A stretch of 64,000 nt of DNA from Rhodocollybia butyracea (lineage: Eukaryota; Basidiomycota; Agaricomycetes; Agaricales; Omphalotaceae): assembly GCA_015501585.1 (NCBI GenBank), contig JADNRY010000228.1, positions 1-64,000 on the forward strand. The letters run 5' to 3'. A program made the position numbers and the translations under genes. Of the stretch, positions 1-10,093 are shown in pieces. The notes below the pieces were generated by a model that saw only the letters and a list, made by a program, of their open reading frames with translations, ran no database searches and was not told the DNA's origin. Positions within the stretch are counted from its first letter, which is position 1, and each line of letters starts with the position of its first letter.

Positions 1-3000
1 TGAGAAAAAAGACAGACGGACCGCGTTAGAGCGCGAAGGACGCCGGAGTATAGCGTCGCGTGAGACTTGTCTAGGTGTTTCCACTGCAGATATGCGTATA
101 GGGTGATATAGATGAGCATTATCTCTTGGTTTCAACGAAGAAGGGTACCTTTTCCACAAGCTGTGGTAGATACTTTGCCGAAAAGTCTTGGAAGATTGGC
201 GTTACTACGGCTGCAGAGTTCGAACTCTGGAAGCAACGTTTAGTATCTTGGACCGCGGATTACTCGGAAGAGTTACAAGTCTGTCCCATCGACTCTAATT
301 ACCCTTTTTCAATAACGATTCGCTAAAAAAAAAATCACAAGTCCACGCACCCTTGCCGTCATTATCACCAGCGGCGTCTCAGGATAAGGTTTAAGACCCA
401 AGATTTTCGCGAGATAGTCTGATACAGCATAGTACTGTATTCTTCTGCGGTCATGCCGAACGGATTGTCCATTTTTGCTTTTTTTAAATTTTTTAAGAAA
501 AAAGGGTTGCTGTAGTGGAAGTTCTGGGATTGGAAAAAACGCGAGGATCAATGGTAGATGGTCGTTAACTTGCAAAAGAACCAAATTGGAAATTCACGAT
601 CACGTGGGATGAGCGCACTGAGCTCGCGTAAGTAGTTATGCAAAATTATAGGATATGTACATAGGGGCACCTCCCGGTGTATGCATACCACCACAAGGGT
701 TAAGTGTCAGAATAATTATACCGGAGGCTAACGAAGTACAGGTAACTACGCGTACCGCAGTCCGACATTCTCCGGGGACTTGGAAGGGCAAGCTCTAATT
801 AACTTGGCTACCTATTCCCGACTCGAGACGATTGCTGCGTTATATACATATCTATATCACATATAGAAATCGTTGAGATTTTGATTCTACGAAGATTAAG
901 GCGAATGGAAAAGAGTGGTCGAGGCGATATTGGATCAGCCAAGAGAGCTAACGGTCGTTGAAACCTTAGCCATGGTTCGGAAACCAGCGCTCCCAGACGA
1001 AGGTGCGGACGCATTTAGAGAGGGCTATAATATATAAAGCTCAAGGGAGATCTCCAAAAACGAGATTACAAGTGAGCTGAAACTTGAACTGGATGGCATC
1101 GATTTCGTTATTTTTGAAGGAAGGGAAGGAGTTACATTGGGCGATGTATGATTCGTTCAGGTGTAACCAAGGTATAACTGGGCGGAAAGATTAGGATGGA
1201 GAGTAACGTCTGGTAAGCCTAGTCCGAAGTAGAGTACACTGACTAGTACTACTCACTATAAAATCCCTCCCAGCCTATGAGATCCTTCTTGCCTTCTACA
1301 ACGCGTATGCAACGAATCCAGGTCTCCACCACGCAGTCAAAAGCAGTCCACTTTTCATATCACTAACATACCGCCTCCGAAGTCTGCGCTGGATGTGCGA
1401 ACGGTGGTGCTATGGCTGAAGTAATAATGAACCTGCGTATAGTTGTTGTGTAAGCCACCGTTCGTTGAGTCATTCCTCCAGTAAGTCGACTCGAAAATCA
1501 GGCCGAGTATTTCGGTGTGGAGGAAGAGAGCGGCGGAGAGGGAGGCGCGGAGATAGGTGACCAAGAGGAGGGTTACGACACTTGTAATTGGGACGAGAAT
1601 GTCGGTTAAAGATGCCCGAGTCGCTCGGAAATTTCACTGGTTCAGATAGTATTTCCATTGGGGCCTTCGTCTGGTTAATGTTCATCTTTTGCAAGAGGCA
1701 TACCCCAAAGATAGATAACTAAAAGAAATGGATTAGCCGTATTAGCGAGGAAGGATGATGATCGTGTGGGAGCCCAAGGGAGAAGTCGACCTAGCGGGTT
1801 CATGGTGCTATACAAATAAGATGCGGGGACCTGTCAGCACGAGCCCGCATCGCGACGCCATCTTGACGAGCACACAGTTTCGGATATCAGATGCAGTGGT
1901 TGAGCGAAGAAAACTCCTGTTTCGTTTTTGCCTGCCGGCTTCTAGCGCTTTGGCGCTTGCGAAGAAACTCCCAGCATTTGCTTTTGTTGTTCTTTTTGTG
2001 ACTGACTCGACCCACGCAGCAACACCATGGAGCGCGAATGCCAATGGCCCACAATCAAGTTCTGTCAATATTGCGCTCGGCCCAGAAACTCGTCAAATGA
2101 TACCAACAAGTGATATAGGAGTCGGTCTGCAAAGAAATCGTCGTTCGCGTGCACTGCAGTGTGATTTCGGGACTTCCAAGTACGTCGGCTTTTCGAATTC
2201 TAGCCGTGGCATTTGCCATTTATACCTTTTCCTTATAGGCGTCTCTATTTCAACTTTTGCGCTACCTGGATATCACAGTACTTGATATATGATAATCGGA
2301 GCATTGGAGTTTTTGAGGTCCAGCAAGAGTCATTTCAGTCGAGACGTGGATATGATAAGGCAGAGAAAGAAGTGACCAGACGATGCCAATCACTTTCTCG
2401 ATCATGAAAGTATTCCATTGACTGTTTCGTGCGTGGATACACGTCGTTTATGTGGACAATCCGGGGAGATGGCGGGCGTTGGTTTCCGCGTATTGCCTGT
2501 TCGCGTTATCAGTTACACTGTATCTTGGCACACACTAGTAACATCTACGCTGTGAAAAGATCGCAGTTACAGTACTCAGTTGACGCATACGGAGGTAAGG
2601 GGTTGCAGTAGGCTGCAGTGTATTTCGTTCATTGCCTCGAGGCTTGTGCTGCTACAAAGAAAGTGTAACTGTTCTCGCTTTGAGAAAATCTTTGGACCTT
2701 GATGCATCCATGCTTGATTGTTTCGTCTTCTCTCGTATTTACACTCACTAACTAACTGCACCGTGATGGTTCTGCAGCTTCTGCAAGCTTCTCAGTGATG
2801 CAAACTCCATCTACATCACCCAGGAATGTACCTGTAACTGCCACCGTTTGAGCTGTGTTATACAGTTTGGACAACGTAGACCAGGTAGCTGATGATATCG
2901 CTTACCTATTTACATCTGCCGCGCTTTGGTGCATGCAGCACCTGATTACATCTTCCCGTGTCTGATGATTCGATGATTGAACAGCGAGAAAGATATATCA

Positions 3001-3180
3001 ACTGTGCGGTTGACTTATTCATGACTGCTGCCCTCCCTTCTCGTTCCTCCTGCGGTTTTTGGGCCAAATTCACCGGTACTTTCTTTGGTATTATTTTATA
3101 TTGAGGTGACATGGTGAGCATCCTCGTAATGTTTTCGAAGACATGTCTCTTGTTTGCTCATGAATGATTTTATTTTTCAG
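1..3180. other. No recognisable gene
   Basis: I see no open frame with family motifs, no LTR or TIR pair, and no RNA gene in this stretch. The longest plus-strand open frame (1755-2285) has irregular composition, no recognisable domain, and lies opposite other equally open frames, so I do not call it. The missing 5' exons of the membrane-protein gene that begins at 3181 should lie in the last few hundred bases, but no clear start codon plus donor could be fixed. Confidence 0.5.
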
Positions 3181-4617
3181 GATTCCAATCCAAAGCGCGC
3201 AGATCCCAGTGGTTCCTCTCCTTTCCCCACACCTGTTTTTGCCCCTTTTAATGAGGTGCTCACTCCGGGTGCGACTGCATCATTCGTACTCGGCGGTACC
3301 CCGCCTCCGTTCGCAGTGATATTTTCAGACACTCACAGCGGCGGTCAAGCCGTGACTGTGACCACTGTTACGGCTTTTGAGCCTTTCTACTACATCAGGT
3401 CAACTAAGCGGTACAGAGGTCGAAGGACTTGTTTCTCTGGCCGTTCCTACATTAGCGTGAGTGCAGCATTTGTCTGGAGAATGGATAAATTTAAATCGTA
3501 TGTTTTCTTTAGTAAGACATCAGTTAACGTTGGCGTCGGTATAAGTTATATAAAGTAAGTTTCTTCCTACGCTTGCGCTGAATCGTACAATACTCGAGTG
3601 GCTTAGCGGCTGAATTATCATCTCAATTCACAGTGGAGGGGATTCTGGATTCTTTACCCTTCAAAATATCACGTTGGCGTCGGCTACTGCTACTACTACT
3701 ACCAGGTGAGTTGACTATACCTTGGACTCTGATCATACACTCAGATGGAAATTTCAGCGCGCCAACCTTCGACGGGGCGACAACTTCGTGAGCAATTATC
3801 TATAGAGAACGAGAATTTGGCTCATATCCTTTATCACCAGGACCGCGACAACAGCTCTCCCGTGAGTAATCACAATCCATGAGCTCATCTGAATCTCACA
3901 TACAATGTGAAACGTAGGTCATCTACATCCAGCCCTACAGTCATCCCTTCTGCGCTTTCTGCGGCAGAGACATCATCACATCATCACGTTTCTACTATCA
4001 TCGGAGGGACAATCGGCGCAGTAGTCGGCGCTCTCGTCTTGCTTCTAGCTCTCCTTCTATGGACCCGCCGCCGCCGACGGCTCGCGCGACCAGCCACCTT
4101 CCACGGAGACAGGATGGTAAAATCCCGGGACACAACAAACACCAGCTCACCCTATTTCGATCCCTTCCCAGTCGCACCATCCAGAGTGCACCACCAATCG
4201 CACTCCAGAGGCTCTTCACGAAACTCCAGCGTGGACGGCGCAACCGAGAAGACCCCGGTGATGAGAGTATACTCGCGCACCGTGAGTTCCCAATACTCGG
4301 ACGACGATCCGGAGCAGGAGCAGGAGACGACGGCTGTAGGCGGCATGAGCGAGGTGGGTGGTGGGTACACGCGCGCGCGCACGCAGAGCCGGTTGTCCGC
4401 CCCGCGGACGGACCGGCAGATGGAGCTCGAGGAGCGGATACACGACTTGCAGGCCCAGATGATATCGCTCAGCGATGGCACATCCGGCACCTCAGTCGAC
4501 AGCCAGGATTCCGAGATACAGGGGCTGAAATCTAAGATAAAACAGCTGGAGGAGCTGCAATCTTCAGATTGGGCGCTTGAGCGCTCTAATCAGAGGCCAG
4601 ACGACCTGTTATCATAG
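3181..4617 (+). CDS. Ser/Thr-rich single-pass membrane protein (5' partial)
   Basis: Exons read join(3181..3398, 3634..3705, 3758..3787, 3841..3861, 3918..4617), 347 codons with TAG at 4615. All four introns are phase 2 with GT-AG ends, and the three middle exons are only 72, 30 and 21 nt. The product has an extracellular Ser/Thr/Pro-rich stretch, a His triplet, a membrane helix beginning VSTIIGGTIGAVVG, a cytoplasmic Arg cluster, and an acidic/Ser-rich tail ending in a coiled coil (RQMELEERIHDLQAQ). This layout is common among uncharacterised mushroom surface proteins; the function is unknown. The first exon here starts with an acceptor in phase 0, so at least one upstream exon is missing from the model. 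The 3' third is duplicated at 7336-7418 plus 21077-21309. Confidence 0.7.
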
Positions 4618-4891
4618 GATTAGGCAGGTATTTATTTCTGATTGTAATTGTACACATATGATATTGTAGATTTCTGTACCATTATGCTTTGTATTGCCAT
4701 TTATGGTAAAAAAGAGAGGTTATCTTATTTTAGCGATTATAATAGAACTTCCTCTGTCTAAAGTCTAAAACTCACAAGCTAGACAAAGAGCGTGGCGAAT
4801 CAATTTGTAAACTACAATCGTCTGCCCCTTTTAAATCATGGCCGATAGAGCCACGCTTAAGCTTTGTGGATCTCATTGTCCTCGCCCGTGG

Positions 4892-4898
4892 TATATAA
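4892..4898 (+). promoter_or_regulatory. TATA box of proline-rich gene, copy 1
   Basis: TATATAA lies 155 bp before the start codon at 5053 and is followed by a pyrimidine-rich leader. The same box at almost the same distance precedes the second copy (21595-21601), while the sequence around it differs in places, which supports function. Confidence 0.55.
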
Positions 4899-5052
4899 TG
4901 GGCTGGTTGGTACGACTGGCCTCTTCATTGTCTGCTTTTTGTGCTCCTGCCTAGTCCGTCACTCTTAATCTTCTGCTCCGAATTGTCGCTGAAACCCACC
5001 CAACAGTTATCCAAACGTCGTTCTCGTCGCGCCCAACCAAAAGAAAATCATT

Positions 5053-5523
5053 ATGTCTGGCAAAAATCGTGTTGTTCGTGAACGGTATGTCAACTTGCAG
5101 CATCTCCCTCATCTACCCCTGCTCACACCACATAACAGAAGGAACGCCGTCGTTGATCTAGAGATATCACAGCATCTACCAATGAACCAGCTTCCGCCTA
5201 TCCAAGGCCTTTCTTCTCCTTCTCCCATCCAACTCCCCAGCATATCTCAGCTCATGCCACCCATCCATCTTCCCGCTCCGAACTCACAAGTCCCTGCTCA
5301 TCAGCCCGCCATCAATCCTGCTCCTGCGTATCCCCCGGGTCTGGGTCCAGATCTTCGACGCCAAAAGGCTCACGCGCCCACACGCTATACGTTCGGTAGT
5401 TCGCAGGTCCCTGCTCATCTTCGCGTTCCGGGCATCGTTATGTCGGATGATTATCTTTATGGTCCACAGAACCTACGGAAGGCACCGGGATCTCCTTCTC
5501 TTCATCCTTTGAGCAAGCCTTGA
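5053..5523 (+). CDS. Small proline-rich protein, copy 1
   Basis: Spliced model join(5053..5084, 5139..5523), 138 aa, starting MSGKNRVVRERRNAVVDLE. The 54-nt intron (GT at 5085, AG at 5138) keeps the frame even if unspliced. In copy 2 the intron is 53 nt, so only splicing keeps both proteins alike; this is strong evidence for the intron. The protein is rich in Pro, Ser and Gln with repeated LPPIQ/SPIQLP-like segments, then a YPPGLGPDLRRQKAHAPTRY block conserved in all copies. It has no signal peptide, membrane segment or known domain; function unknown. It sits between the membrane-protein gene and a divergent BTB gene, and this three-gene order recurs in the array. TATA box at 4892. Confidence 0.65.
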   Translation: MSGKNRVVRERYVNLQHLPHLPLLTPHNRRNAVVDLEISQHLPMNQLPPIQGLSSPSPIQLPSISQLMPPIHLPAPNSQVPAHQPAINPAPAYPPGLGPDLRRQKAHAPTRYTFGSSQVPAHLRVPGIVMSDDYLYGPQNLRKAPGSPSLHPLSKP

Positions 5524-5957
5524 GGGGAAGCGCTGCGGTCTCATTAAACAGAGTCAATACACCCTCGTTGTCACTCGCCCGTCTTTTTATGATTATGTCG
5601 TTACGTTATGTTCTTTATGCAAATAGAGCTCTGTTTCTTATATGTACTTATGCCTTCTCTGTGAATTAATCGATTTACTGCCCCGTAGAATACTCCAACT
5701 CCCGCTTAAATCGAATAACCCATGTCTTCTTTTGCGCATTCAGCCGTCTATCCTGAATGAGAATGGGTTCCAGACTCTTGATATTACCTTCTCGATGCCT
5801 TTATCAGGAGATAAGTACACTTCCATCGCAGCTCCGACAGCAAACAATTGATATCCGTAAGCCCCGCCAAAGGAGTTTCAGCACTAATCGGTTCATGACC
5901 AGTCTTTCAGCATGCTGAATCCTATTTTACGATCTGGCAGGGGGAGTAAATAACATT

Positions 5958-6874
5958 TCATTTAGTAAAGCAGTCAGATATGTTCGGAGAGAACTCTGGG
6001 ATCCCTTCGACTATTCGAGTCACAGCCCGCTCCCACTCAGCGAATGCTTCGATGCAACAAGAGTTTTGGTCGCCATCGCCATCCTTGAGCTCTTGGAAGA
6101 TACGATGATAATTAGCTGGTATCAGACAACTTGTTTTGTCAAACCGGCCCCTGAGGATCTGCACTATACTGCGTCGCCACCGGTTACACGCATGGTCGGT
6201 GGGAGGCCGTATAGCCTCCCGAAGTGCGTTAGACCATCGCAAATTTTGCATGATCTGTCGTCATCGTCACAACCGGGGAAACGGGATCATACTGTTGACA
6301 CGTACCCAGCCCGGCAAGTAAGGCGAACCCATTAAACGCTTCCCAATTTCTTCAATCGGTACATCCATGAGCTTCGGGTAGGCGGCAGCGATAAAGTCTC
6401 GGTCGAGATGCCTTGCCGAGTGCTCCAGAATTCTCAGAATTTGCTCGCGATCAGAGAGAAATCGTCTGGGGGAGAATATCTGACATTGACATTGGCAACA
6501 GTGAGGGGATGTGTTCCACTCACAGCCTAAAATTGAGTTTATAGATCGGGATCGCATTGTAAACGTGATACTTTTCAGCCGCTTCTGCAAAACGCATCAT
6601 GGTGTCAAATGCAACGTCGTCCAAAGTTGGGTGCGTCTCGCAGTGCATGAATTTAAACAGAATTCCAAGGGTTTCAGAATCTTCCGGGAGTTCTACCGGT
6701 GTGCCCGACTCGACAAGTAATTCTGCTGAAGGAAATGCTCCAGAAAACATCTCGAGTTCTTTCTTATTCATCTTGAACAGGACATTATCTGAAGATTGTA
6801 TTTCTGGACAATAGTGAGCGATTTATTTTTTCCATTTTACCAGAGTGCCTACCAACATCCATAGTGACTGACAT
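5958..6874 (-). CDS. BTB/POZ-type protein, paralogue A
   Basis: Model complement(join(5958..6254, 6306..6465, 6524..6803, 6853..6874)), 252 aa. Exon 1 is only 22 nt. Intron phases are 1, 2 and 0, and the same boundaries work in paralogues B and D. Residues 8-95 form a divergent BTB fold: SSDNVLFKMNKKELEMFSGAF, then VELPEDSETLGILFKFMHCE and AEAAEKYHVYNAIPIYKL, where the usual SDG..F.VH.. strand is altered. The C-terminal half is helical and Cys/Trp-rich with no name. BTB proteins of this type are greatly expanded in mushrooms and are usually thought to be protein-interaction or CUL3-adaptor factors; no function is shown here. The stop is TGA, so TGA is a normal stop in this genome. Confidence 0.75.
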
Positions 6875-7335
6875 TAGTCGTGGAATGGTTCTTGGAGAAA
6901 AGATGTGGCGCCAATGCCTCAAGGCTCAAGTTCACCTCACGTCCAGCTGCGCACGATCGACACGAGCTGGCCATGAGGCTGCGATGACAGTCACCTTTTG
7001 CTACCTTCCACACGTTGGTGTAAAGCCAGCGATCAATCAGCGAAGAATGACGATAGTCAGATAGAGTAAATCTGGTCTGGGAAGGATATCAGTGAATGTG
7101 TTCTGAAATCTTGAGACTTGAATGCTGCCCTTTCTGTGGAGAGTCTTTGTCGTGGGAGCTCCTGCGCGCGCGTTGGCGGCGGGCTCGAGCGTCTGATTAC
7201 TACAAGGTTTGCGAAAGGAGCTTTGGTACTATGGCTCTCCGATTCATGACAAGTGATTCAAGTAATCATTAGTAGACCGCAGTTTTTCACTATCCCGGGC
7301 TCTATTTTATGATATGTGACTGGCGGGACCATAAA
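6875..7335. repeat. Duplicated intergenic spacer beside BTB genes
   Basis: This spacer recurs at about 24634-25150, including the stretch GAGAGTCTTTGTCGTGGGAG and the block before GATATGTGACTGGCGGG. In the second place the spacer runs on into the 3' end of BTB paralogue D. Here it is cut off near 7335 and joined to membrane-protein coding sequence, so 7335 is a recombination breakpoint. No gene is seen inside it. Confidence 0.6.
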
Positions 7336-7418
7336 CGACATTCCGGAGCAGGAGGAGGAGCAGACGGCGGTGGAAGGCATGAGCGAGGTTGGAGGGTACA
7401 CGCGCGCGCAAACACAGA
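7336..7418 (+). pseudogene. Membrane-protein gene copy 2, left fragment
   Basis: This matches the acidic tail of the gene at 3181-4617 (Glu/Gln-rich, then MSEVGGYTRAQTQ). It begins abruptly at about 7336, where the BTB spacer ends, so the signal, Ser-rich and transmembrane parts are absent. It stops at the AGA target duplication (7416-7418) of the large insertion and resumes at 21077. A 5'-truncated, insertion-split pseudogene. Confidence 0.75.
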
Positions 7419-7579
7419 CACTGCGGGGGTTACCCGATAATCCGGCCTGAAAATTTTTGAGAAAATGCTAGGATTAGGTGTCAATATCCTCAGCTATTCC
7501 TGAACAGAAATTTCTACATAAGTATAGATGCATTTTGTAATTATTATTATAGACATAGCTAAGGAATTTCCAAACTAGC

Positions 7580-7779
7580 TGTAACGGCTACGCCGTTACT
7601 GGTCTTAAGGCGCTGCGTCGCCATTTAATTTCTTTATATTCAAATATATTCATTTTTCTATATACTGCATACCGTATGACTTACATAAGTAAGTCTTCTT
7701 TTATACTGGTACACTACATGCTATAAAGCTTGTCGTGTTCACTCGTGTGATTTAAGCAACGCCTCGTAGAGGCCTTACA
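7580..7779 (+). repeat. 5' LTR of gypsy element A
   Basis: 200 bp, TGTAACGGC...GGCCTTACA. It opens with an 8-bp perfect stem (GTAACGGC 7581-7588 with 7592-7599) and holds others, for example GCCTC/GAGGC near its end. I see no difference from the 3' copy at 19852-20051. Confidence 0.93.
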
Positions 7780-8240
7780 CTTTTTTGAACATCAAGTAGC
7801 ATTATACGCTTACCGTTGTTTAAAAGTAAAAGATACAGTACGCAGTACAATATCAATCATATTCATCAAAAATCCTCGCAATCAGCTTCTTTCGATCATT
7901 AAGAACTTCTGTTAAGAAATTCACTTCCATTCTAAGCCTTTAAAACGCTCAGATGACTTCACCGAGTCCAGAGACAGCGAATAATCGCACATCTGATAAT
8001 AAGGATGCCACGTCACAGAACGATTCCCACACGGTCAAACCGTCAGAGGAAAAAACGAGTGAGCCTGAAAAGCTCCTCATAAAATTAACAGAGGAAATAC
8101 CTCAGCAAGGAAAAAATCCTACGACGACGACTGAAAACAACAGTCGATCAGAAGGCAGTCAAATGACTGCCATAAAAGAACCAAGAGACGATGTCTCTAT
8201 AAATGAGAAAGCGCTGGATTCAATAACAGACCTTGCACAG

Positions 8241-8767
8241 TGTAAGAGCCCTGACTCTTAATGCCTCAGACCATGAGCAACATCAGGAAAAGGTGTTTTT
8301 GCCTAGGTGACCCCAGAGTGGCCTAAAGCAAACTAGGTGACCTATGAATCCTATGGCATCCTAGGAATTTGGGCTTGTCCCTTGCCAGTCAAGGCTCTTG
8401 AGGACTCCCTAGGCAAGCCTAGGTTTGCCCAGGTTTGCACAGGTGCTCCTGGGGAACTCCTGGGGAACACCTGGGCAAACCTGGGCAAACCTAGGCTTGC
8501 CCTGGGTTTGCCTAGGATACCCTAGGGAATCCTCAAGAGCCTTGACTGGCAAGGGACGAGCCCAAATTCCTAGGATGCCATAGGATTCATAGGTCACCTA
8601 GTTTGCTTTAGGCCACTCTGGGGTCACCTAGGCAAAAACACCTTTTCCTGATGAAGATCTCGTTCTATTAGAGAAATAGACCGAAACAAGTAGGTGGTAT
8701 GAGGATAAGAGTGAACTAATTATGTAATATCGGCGCTAACGGCAATGAACGTGCCGTAGGCGTTACA
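8241..8767 (-). repeat. LTR of nested element, split by a MITE
   Basis: The 152-bp LTR is interrupted at 8281-8653. The halves 8241-8280 and 8654-8767 match 9942-10093 except for three substitutions (C/A, C/T and T/C). Confidence 0.85.
8281..8653. mobile_element. 373-bp palindromic MITE
   Basis: Ends are CATCAGGAAAAGGTG and its exact complement. Nearly the whole element folds on itself, with CCTAGG motifs repeated through both arms and a short GC-rich centre. The other LTR of the host element shows the empty site (GAGCAAGATC), so the target was AA, which is now present on both sides. It has no coding capacity. The two-base AA duplication does not fit the TA of Tc1/mariner, so the superfamily is open. 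Confidence 0.8.
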
Positions 8768-8941
8768 CATGCCCCCTAGATTGACCCCACAGGTCCATCT
8801 TACCCAAAAAAAAACAAAAGAGAAAGATGGAAAAGGGAAAACATAACAAAGAGAAACATACAGTCATCTAATAGGTAACGTACGATGTAGTATGCTGGCA
8901 ATTTCCATAAGTGCAGAAGAAGAGAAAGTGTCCTGTGAAAA

Positions 8942-9898
8942 TCACCGGATTCTCTGGATGCTGACACTAAGTCCAGATTGAGATGGTGGTGGCACATTGG
9001 AGACAGTAGATCTCCAGCGCCATGAATGGGAGCATTGATTGGGAGCACAAATATGGTGATGGGGAGTTTCAGTGGGTGAAGGTGATGGCATGAGTGTACC
9101 AGATTGGGATGGGCAATGACTTGAACGAAGCAAGAGCGAACCAAACGCACCATACACATTGTGTTTGACACATTTACGAAGGCCTGTTGGTGGAACAGCA
9201 GTCACAGGGGCAACATAAGGCACAGGTGTACACTCGGTTGGAGTGTTTGAGAGATGAACATGAGCTGGCGGTGCGCCACCTGTGTGTTCGAGCCCCATGA
9301 CATGTTCATCCATGAATACTTTGAGTTTCCGGCCTGCTTTCCGCAGTTCAACCACCTCCCGTGCAAACTCTGAGGTTGGTTGGAGTTGAAATGAAGGGGA
9401 AGTGGGTTTGGAGGGTGAAACCAATGTCAGAGCATGTGGAGACGATTTCAATGCGTTCAATGCGTTTGAAGCGAGCGTGGGAGTCGGTGATGAGGCGGTA
9501 GGAGCGGTCAAAGGTGATGGAGAACTCGGAGCAGGAGGTGGTGTTTGAGATTTGGACAGTTCCATCCCAAACTCTTCTCCCAGTCTCTTAATAGACTCTA
9601 TCATCTGAAAACAGACCTCTGCCTGGAAACCTTCCTCCTTCACTGCCCAGCAACACCTTAATGTTGAATCCTGCACCACTGCCTCTGCCAAATTCCTACC
9701 AGCCACTGAAAGACCATGTTGTTCCCAGAGCTGCTTAAAGTTGACTAGCAGCTGTTGAATTCCCTGGGAGGAGAAGTCCAGGATCCCAGAGATGTGTGAG
9801 AGAGGATCATGAGGGAACATAGAAAGGATTTGAGAAAGAAAAGAGTAAGCCAGAGCCATGACAGAGTCATGGCTTGAGTTGTGCTGTTGTGTGGTCAT
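8942..9898 (-). CDS. 318-aa gag-like ORF of nested LTR element
   Basis: An uninterrupted frame from ATG at 9898 to 8942 fills most of the element's interior. The N-terminal third is helical (SFLSQILSMFPHDPLSHISG, then IQQLLVNFKQLWEQHGL). The middle is Ser/Pro/Thr-rich, and a basic helix (EFAREVVELRKAGRKLKVF) precedes a His/Pro-rich end. There is no zinc knuckle, protease or RT. In this position a gag-like packaging protein is the natural guess, but no family motif proves it. The intact frame contrasts with the broken host element. Confidence 0.6.
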   Translation of the reverse strand: MTTQQHNSSHDSVMALAYSFLSQILSMFPHDPLSHISGILDFSSQGIQQLLVNFKQLWEQHGLSVAGRNLAEAVVQDSTLRCCWAVKEEGFQAEVCFQMIESIKRLGEEFGMELSKSQTPPPAPSSPSPLTAPTASSPTPTLASNALNALKSSPHALTLVSPSKPTSPSFQLQPTSEFAREVVELRKAGRKLKVFMDEHVMGLEHTGGAPPAHVHLSNTPTECTPVPYVAPVTAVPPTGLRKCVKHNVYGAFGSLLLRSSHCPSQSGTLMPSPSPTETPHHHICAPNQCSHSWRWRSTVSNVPPPSQSGLSVSIQRIR

Positions 9899-9941
9899 AT
9901 TGCTGTAATAGTCCTATTCAGGACAAGGTTGCTCAAAAAAG

Positions 9942-10093
9942 TGTAAGAGCCCTGAATCTTAATGCCTCAGACCATGAGCAAGATCTCGTTCTATTAGAGA
10001 AATAGACTGAAACAAGTAGGTGGTACGAGGATAAGAGTGAACTAATTATGTAATATCGGCGCTAACGGCAATGAACGTGCCGTAGGCGTTACA
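9942..10093 (-). repeat. LTR of nested element, uninterrupted copy
   Basis: 152 bp, TGTAAGAGCC...GGCGTTACA on the plus strand. It supplies the empty site for the MITE in the partner LTR. The AA at the insertion point is followed by GATCTCG. Confidence 0.88.

Larger units (their letters stand above)
8241..10093 (-). mobile_element. Non-autonomous short-LTR retroelement nested in gag
   Basis: Flanked by a 5-bp duplication CACAG (8236-8240, 10094-10098). LTRs are 152 bp (9942-10093, and 8241-8767 once the MITE is removed) and differ at three sites. In its own orientation, the minus strand, the LTR starts TGTAACGCC and ends TCTTACA, and the leader begins CTTTTTTGAGC, almost the same as the host gypsy leader. 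It has one open frame and no protease, RT or integrase, so it must rely on another element. The shared leader and similar LTR tips suggest a gypsy-A-like partner. Confidence 0.85.

Noticed and set aside
1755..2285. 176-aa plus-strand open frame
   Set aside because: No motif, no flanking signals, and overlapping open frames on the other strand look no worse.
8281..8653. Long palindrome as a transcription terminator or CRISPR-like repeat
   Set aside because: It is a discrete insertion with an empty site in the partner LTR; there are no spacers or repeated units.
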